Below are positions 13,953 through 17,280 of a stretch of DNA of 17,280 nt, piece after piece. The first letter of the stretch is position 1. The number at the start of each line of letters is the position of its first letter. The position numbers were made by a program, and so were the translations under genes. This stretch comes from Paracoccus denitrificans. GTDB taxonomy: Bacteria > Pseudomonadota > Alphaproteobacteria > Rhodobacterales > Rhodobacteraceae. The stretch spans positions 1-17,280 of the forward strand of contig QFNE01000031.1 of the NCBI GenBank assembly GCA_003240735.1, in the 5' to 3' direction. Below the pieces are notes generated by a model. It did no database searches, was not told the origin of the DNA, and worked only from the letters and a program-made list of their open reading frames with translations.

Positions 13953-15692
13953 TCACCATCTGACCGCCCAAATATACGGATCGGCGGAGTGGTGGCCGAG
14001 TGGTCGAAGGCACACCCCTGCTAAGGGTGCAGGCGGGAAACCGTCTCGAGGGTTCGAATCCCTTCCACTCCGCCACTTCGGTCCCAAGCTGGGCACGCCG
14101 ATTCCCGCCGATTTCCCTCCGGAAACGGCGGTGAGCGTGCGAAGCAGCTCTCCCTTCGATCCCATGATGCGAACTTCGGCCTCTCCGACCTCGACCCGCT
14201 GGGCGAAGGCGCGCAGGTGATCCCGCCGATAACCGCCCCCGTCGATACGGATGCGCTGCCGCGCCACGTCAGCGAACCGGCGCACGGTGGCAGGCGTGAC
14301 AGCCTGATTGCCGGAGCTTTCGAGCATGGCCTGCGCCCGCTCGGCATCGACCTGCGCCTGGTCGCGAAGCGCCTTCAGGCCGGTGATGCGGTCCTTGAGC
14401 GCCGGATCGGACAGATCGGCCACGCCTGATTCGATCGCGTCATAGAGCCGCTTGAGCCGAAGATCCGTCTCGGCCGCCCGGCGGTTCAACTCCCCGATAT
14501 GCTCCTGCCGGCGTTCGGCCCGTTCGTGGCGGCGATCGAGGACCGAGGCCAGCACCTCTTCCAGCCGGTCGGGCTGGAGCAGCCGGTCCTCGACATGGCA
14601 GGCGACGATGGTGTCGAGCTTTTCCATCGGGATCGAACGGCCCGAGCAGCCGGTCTCGCCCTGCCGCGCCTTGATAGAGCAGGTGTAGTAGCGATAGCGC
14701 CCGCCCTTGCCGGTGCGGATCGTCATGGCTCCCCCGCACTTTTCGCAGAAGCAGATGCCGGTCAGCAAGGTCGGGCCACTGACCACGCGCGGCGGCGTGA
14801 CCTTGGGATTGCGTGCTTTCAGATGCGCCTGCACCGCGTCGAAGGTCTCAAGGTCGATCAGCGGCGGCACGGGCACAGTGACGATCTCGCTGACCGGCTT
14901 CAGTTCCTTGGTCTTGGAGCGCTTGTTGAACTCATGCTCGCCGATATAGGTGCGCCGCGTCAAGATGCGGTGGAGCTGGCCGATGCCCCAGCGCCCGCCG
15001 TCGCGGGTGAAGATGCGGCGCGCGTTCAGATGGGACACGATCGCCTTGACGCCCATCGGGCCGGACGTGCCGTTCCCTTCCAGCGCCAGCCGGTAGATCA
15101 GCCGCACCGTGTCGGCGTGCAGTGGATCGATCTCCAGCTTCTTCTTGGTCTTCGCCCCGCGCTGCTCGGCCGCAACGATGCGGTAGCCGATCGGCGGCAG
15201 CGCGCCGTTCCAGAAGCCCTGCCGGGCGTTCTCCTTGAGGGCGCGCATGACGTGCTTGCCGTTCTCCTTGGACTGATACTCGTCGAACAGCGCCATGATC
15301 TGGCGCATCATGACGTGCATCGGGTCGTCGCCCATCTCCTGGGTGATAGAGACGAGCTTGACGCCGTTCTTGGCGAGCTTCCTGACGTAGAACTCCAGCT
15401 CGAAGTGATCGCGAAAGAAGCGGCTGAACGAGTGAACGACGACGATGTCGAAGGGCGCTGGCTTGGACGTCCCCGCCTCGATCATGCGCTGGAACTCGGG
15501 ACGGCGATCGTTGGTCGCGGACGCGCCCGGCTCGACGAAGGTGTCGATGAGTTGGTAGCCGCGCGACAGGCAGTAGGCCTCACCCTGGCGCTTCTGGTCG
15601 GGGATCGAGACATCGTGCTCGGCCTGCCGGGTGGTCGAAACGCGAAGGTAGAGGGCCGCTCGGGTGGCGACCAATGGCGTTTCCTTATTCAT
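13953..15692 (-). CDS. Large serine recombinase (site-specific integrase) of the integrated element
   Basis: A 579-residue large serine recombinase. The N-terminal resolvase domain (about 11-150) has the catalytic Ser19 in LYLRVSTTRQ, plus VHSFSRFFRD (about 87-96). It is followed by a recombinase DNA-binding domain (about 165-290), a zinc ribbon with CFCEKCGG (Cys316, Cys319) and further cysteines near 338 and 349, and a coiled coil (about 385-460). It would integrate and excise the element at the tRNA-Ser gene. Its ATG overlaps the end of the upstream winged-helix gene by 8 bases. Residues 540-569 are the antisense translation of the tRNA (the GRDSNPRDGFPP-type tail) and the last ten come from host DNA beyond it. 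The true functional protein may thus end near residue 539, and the tail should differ when the element is excised. Confidence 0.93.
   Translation of the reverse strand: MNKETPLVATRAALYLRVSTTRQAEHDVSIPDQKRQGEAYCLSRGYQLIDTFVEPGASATNDRRPEFQRMIEAGTSKPAPFDIVVVHSFSRFFRDHFELEFYVRKLAKNGVKLVSITQEMGDDPMHVMMRQIMALFDEYQSKENGKHVMRALKENARQGFWNGALPPIGYRIVAAEQRGAKTKKKLEIDPLHADTVRLIYRLALEGNGTSGPMGVKAIVSHLNARRIFTRDGGRWGIGQLHRILTRRTYIGEHEFNKRSKTKELKPVSEIVTVPVPPLIDLETFDAVQAHLKARNPKVTPPRVVSGPTLLTGICFCEKCGGAMTIRTGKGGRYRYYTCSIKARQGETGCSGRSIPMEKLDTIVACHVEDRLLQPDRLEEVLASVLDRRHERAERRQEHIGELNRRAAETDLRLKRLYDAIESGVADLSDPALKDRITGLKALRDQAQVDAERAQAMLESSGNQAVTPATVRRFADVARQRIRIDGGGYRRDHLRAFAQRVEVGEAEVRIMGSKGELLRTLTAVSGGKSAGIGVPSLGPKWRSGRDSNPRDGFPPAPLAGVCLRPLGHHSADPYIWAVRW
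13986..14075 (+). tRNA. tRNA-Ser(GCT), integration target of the element to the right
   Basis: A complete class II tRNA of 90 bases. The acceptor GGAGTGG (13986-13992) pairs with CCACTCC (14065-14071), followed by discriminator G and encoded CCA (14073-14075). The anticodon stem CACCC/GGGTG (14013-14017, 14025-14029) encloses the loop CTGCTAA with anticodon GCT (14020-14022), which reads AGC/AGU. The T loop is GGTTCGAATCC-like (14051-14061). A serine recombinase frame runs antisense over the whole gene. The 3' end is therefore the likely attachment site of the integrated element, which leaves the tRNA intact. Confidence 0.97.
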
Positions 15693-16089
15693 GGTCGGTC
15701 TCCTTGTTGCGGCGGGATGGCTGACTGCACGGTCCGGTCAATGCCAGTTCCAGCACGACGCGATCGTGGATGAGTTTGGGTGCGAGCTTGCGGCCATCGC
15801 GCTCCATGCGGATCAGGCCGTAGCCGATCATCGCTTTCAGGGTGCGAGAGAGATTGGACTTCTGCCGCCCGGTCAACGCAGCCAAGGCGTCGAGCGAATC
15901 CGGCTTCTCCTGCGCGATGATGCGCAGCATTTCCCGATTGGGCGCCGACAAGACCTTCGAGAAGGATTCCGTTGAGACGAACCAAGTGGTCGGATCGCTC
16001 GGCAACAGCTTCTCCTCCCCCCGCGCAATGCGCAGCGTGCGGGCCTTCATTTCCTCGGGATCGGCAATGCCGACCTTCAAAGTGGTCAT
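15685..16089 (-). CDS. HVO_A0114-family winged-helix DNA-binding protein
   Basis: A 134-residue protein with an N-terminal segment typical of the HVO_A0114/antitoxin-like group (MTTLKVGIADPEEMKART, then WFVSTESFSKVLSAPNREML). A MarR-like winged helix-turn-helix follows (about 50-115: LDALAALTGRQKSNLSRTLKAM and YGLIRMERDGRKLAP). Relatives are often encoded beside a DUF6516-type toxin. None is present here, as only about 140 non-coding bases lie upstream. The ATG 16087-16089 has GGAGG 8 bases upstream; a start at 16119 is less likely. Its stop overlaps the recombinase start by 8 bases (ATGAATAA), so the two are co-translated. It probably controls its own promoter and hence the integrase (inference). 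Confidence 0.8.
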   Translation of the reverse strand: MTTLKVGIADPEEMKARTLRIARGEEKLLPSDPTTWFVSTESFSKVLSAPNREMLRIIAQEKPDSLDALAALTGRQKSNLSRTLKAMIGYGLIRMERDGRKLAPKLIHDRVVLELALTGPCSQPSRRNKETDHE

Positions 16090-16156
16090 GGGCGCGGCCT
16101 CCATCGTGGCACTCGCCAACCGACGGAGGCGTCAAGCGGCGAACCGTACATTCGCC

Positions 16157-16185
16157 ATGATAGTTATCATAGTAATACAACTCAA
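16157..16185 (-). promoter_or_regulatory. Promoter with overlapping operator for the regulator-recombinase operon
   Basis: On the minus strand TTGAGT (16180-16185) and TATCAT (16157-16162) have the ideal 17-base spacing. The -10 lies inside the dyad ATGATA-GT-TATCAT (16157-16170), placed to let a repressor block transcription. The start of transcription would be about 60 bases before the winged-helix gene's ATG. The local AT-rich patch stands out from the GC-rich surroundings. The winged-helix protein itself is the obvious candidate binder. Confidence 0.6.
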
Positions 16186-16232
16186 TCAAACGAAAACGGC
16201 ACTGCTGTCCTTATTGGGAACGCGCCAACCCA

Positions 16233-16655
16233 TCAGACGGACGGCCCGAACAACTCGTCGAAGATGTCGCCGAACCACGCCTCGAACATGTCGATCTCGG
16301 CCTCCGTCACCGGCACGCGCTCGGGCCAGTCGTCGGTGACGGTCCAGGTCTCGACGTCGTGCTTCGGCGGTCGGCCGATGCGCGGGGCCGGCGTCTCGAT
16401 GTCGTCCTGCGGGATGTAGTCGTAGAGGTCGTCGGGCAAAGCGCCGGACACGATACGGAGCCGACGTTGCGGGCGATCAGCGCCGGGCCGGGACACGGGA
16501 ACCGCAGTCTGTGAGATGACCAACCGTAACGACACTCGATCCTTCGCCCTGACGCCGCACAATTCTTCCAGCATCGGCGGATCGTGCGTCGTGTGAAGAC
16601 GGCGCGCTGCGATACCGCGATCGGGTTTCGCGATCGGTCCGGCGAAGATGGGCAA
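16233..16655 (-). CDS. Hypothetical protein of the conjugation region, start uncertain
   Basis: A frame of up to 140 residues that I do not recognise. The C-terminal half is convincingly coding, with an acidic, hydrophobic ending (DDLYDYIPQDDIE, then VTEAEIDMFEAWFGDIFDELFG) and a basic KRPPK-like patch (here IGRPPKHD). The only start before an upstream stop is TTG 16653-16655. An ATG at 16572-16574 would give 113 residues. The DUF2274 stop overlaps an ATG in another frame (ATGATG, about 16665), which would give natural coupling but reads out of phase and ends by 16477. A frameshift between the two is therefore possible. It lies at the end of the trb operon, where small unknown genes are common. 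Function unknown. Confidence 0.5.
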   Translation of the reverse strand: MPIFAGPIAKPDRGIAARRLHTTHDPPMLEELCGVRAKDRVSLRLVISQTAVPVSRPGADRPQRRLRIVSGALPDDLYDYIPQDDIETPAPRIGRPPKHDVETWTVTDDWPERVPVTEAEIDMFEAWFGDIFDELFGPSV

Positions 16656-16664
16656 GCAACCGCA

Positions 16665-16907
16665 TCATGATGGCCCGCCCCCACCCGCTGGCGATGCCCG
16701 CCGCGCCTTGGCAAATCCCCGATCGGTGGCGATGAACCGCTCCAGCATCGGCACGATGAGGCGGACGGGATCGGTCGGCGGATGGCCGTTCTCGCGGCCA
16801 AGCACGTCTGCATAGGCTGTGAGATCGCGGTGCAGGTCGGCGGGCAGTTCCACCGTCACCTTCACCGGCTTGTCGTCGGCGATGGGGCCGAGCTTCAGCT
16901 TGGTCAT
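16665..16907 (-). CDS. DUF2274 protein downstream of trbI
   Basis: An 80-residue DUF2274 protein (MTKLKLGPIADDKPVKV at the start, then LPADLHRDLTAYADVLGREN and RLIVPMLERFIATDRGF). The fold resembles small ribbon-helix-helix-type proteins, with a basic-acidic helix pair after an N-terminal strand. It is regularly encoded just behind trbI in conjugative elements of alphaproteobacteria, as it is here: its ATG overlaps the trbI stop (ATGA). I use the ATG 16905-16907; the open frame upstream of it lies inside trbI. A role in transfer or its control is likely from context only. Confidence 0.88.
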   Translation of the reverse strand: MTKLKLGPIADDKPVKVTVELPADLHRDLTAYADVLGRENGHPPTDPVRLIVPMLERFIATDRGFAKARRASPAGGGGPS

Positions 16908-17280
16908 GGCGCGGCTCCATAGGGTTCGAGTACGAGATCGCGGGTGACGATGACGCGGACCGGGAAGCCCGGCCGGATGGTGAGCGTCGGCTGGACGTTG
17001 AGCTGGCGGCGGACGATCTGCTGGCCGGCGTCGTTGATCGTGTCCTGCGCGCCGTCGCGGATGGCGCCGATCAGGCGGTCGTTCTGGTCGGTGGCGAGTT
17101 CGGCCCCGACGCCGAGCAGCGTCGAGAGGGCTGCGGCCTTTGCCAGATCCCACCAATGATAATCGACGCCATCTTCCAGGCCCGCATAGCCTTCGACGTC
17201 GGCGCCCGGCTGGCGCTCCAGTACGATCGACCGGCCGTTGGGCAGGATCAGCCGGTTCCAGACCAGCAGGACGCGGCGCT
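16904..17280 (-). CDS. trbI: Conjugal transfer protein TrbI (VirB10 family), 3' end only
   Basis: Partial: the last 125 codons are in the window and the rest lies beyond the right edge. The translated end shows typical TrbI C-terminal sequence: VWNRLILPNGRSIVLERQPG, then GYAGLEDGVDYHWWDLAKAA, LLGVGAELATDQNDRL, NDAGQQIVRRQLNVQPTLTI and RPGFPVRVIVTRDLVLEPYG. TrbI/VirB10 spans from the inner membrane to the outer-membrane pore of the type IV secretion system that moves DNA in conjugation. Its presence shows the element to the right of tRNA-Ser encodes a mating apparatus. The stop overlaps the DUF2274 start. Confidence 0.95.
   Translation of the reverse strand, partial: RRVLLVWNRLILPNGRSIVLERQPGADVEGYAGLEDGVDYHWWDLAKAAALSTLLGVGAELATDQNDRLIGAIRDGAQDTINDAGQQIVRRQLNVQPTLTIRPGFPVRVIVTRDLVLEPYGAAP

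Noticed and set aside
14021..14347. A 108-residue frame ending in GGVEGIRTLETVSRLHP
   Set aside because: This ending is the familiar antisense translation of tRNA-Ser and is out of frame with the recombinase.
14499..15773. A 424-residue open frame on the plus strand opposite the recombinase
   Set aside because: It is antisense to the serine recombinase, lacks a ribosome site and family motifs, and arises from the GC-rich codon pattern.
15689..16189. An alternative 166-residue frame over the winged-helix gene, beginning with MIELYYYDNYHGE
   Set aside because: It covers the promoter and dyad and shifts frame against the well-supported winged-helix protein; it shows no DUF6516 toxin motif.

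Overview
The window looks like the chromosome of an alphaproteobacterium, most likely of the Rhodobacterales. This rests on the high GC content, the BolA/Grx4 pair with a rhodobacterial-looking glutaredoxin C-terminus, the PobR/PobA pair and the YeeE sulfur transporter. No ribosomal RNA or species marker is present, so the genus cannot be named.

The window is a core-like block of about 13.9 kb between two tRNA-associated integration sites. On the left (31-90) lies only the 3' part of a tRNA-Leu(CAA). The sequence before it cannot pair as a tRNA 5' half, so this looks like the attachment-site scar of an island lying to the left. On the right, an intact tRNA-Ser(GCT) (13986-14075) is overlapped antisense by a large serine recombinase. 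Behind the recombinase come a winged-helix protein, an unknown ORF, a DUF2274 protein and the 3' end of trbI. These are the left end of an integrative and conjugative element that continues past the window.

The core block reads as follows. (1) 99-2520, leftward: PepSY lipoprotein-like/membrane protein, OmpR-type response regulator and sensor kinase with overlapping stops and starts. It is divergent from a secreted protein with PepSY-like repeats (2642-3547). (2) 3609-5615, leftward: phosphoglycolate phosphatase (gph), a metallo-beta-lactamase persulfide-dioxygenase-like enzyme and a DUF442 phosphatase/sulfurtransferase. A perfect AT-rich palindrome precedes the group and a bidirectional terminator follows it. 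(3) 5716-10609: an aromatic catabolism group with pobA, its AraC-type regulator pobR, a divergent coniferyl-aldehyde-dehydrogenase-like enzyme and an Old Yellow Enzyme. (4) 10735-11958: a YeeE/YedE sulfur-compound transporter. (5) 12042-12691: a bolA-grxD pair for iron-sulfur handling. (6) 12722-13784, leftward: a yqjD-yqjE-like pair of stress/membrane proteins with a candidate EcfG-type promoter.

The most interesting part is the right end. The integrase reading frame crosses the whole tRNA-Ser gene into host DNA, so its last residues depend on the integration state. It is also translationally coupled to an antitoxin-like winged-helix protein whose promoter carries an overlapping dyad. No CRISPR array, insertion sequence or rRNA was seen. 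No gene-free stretch exceeds 300 bases; the longest is about 200 bases (13785-13985).
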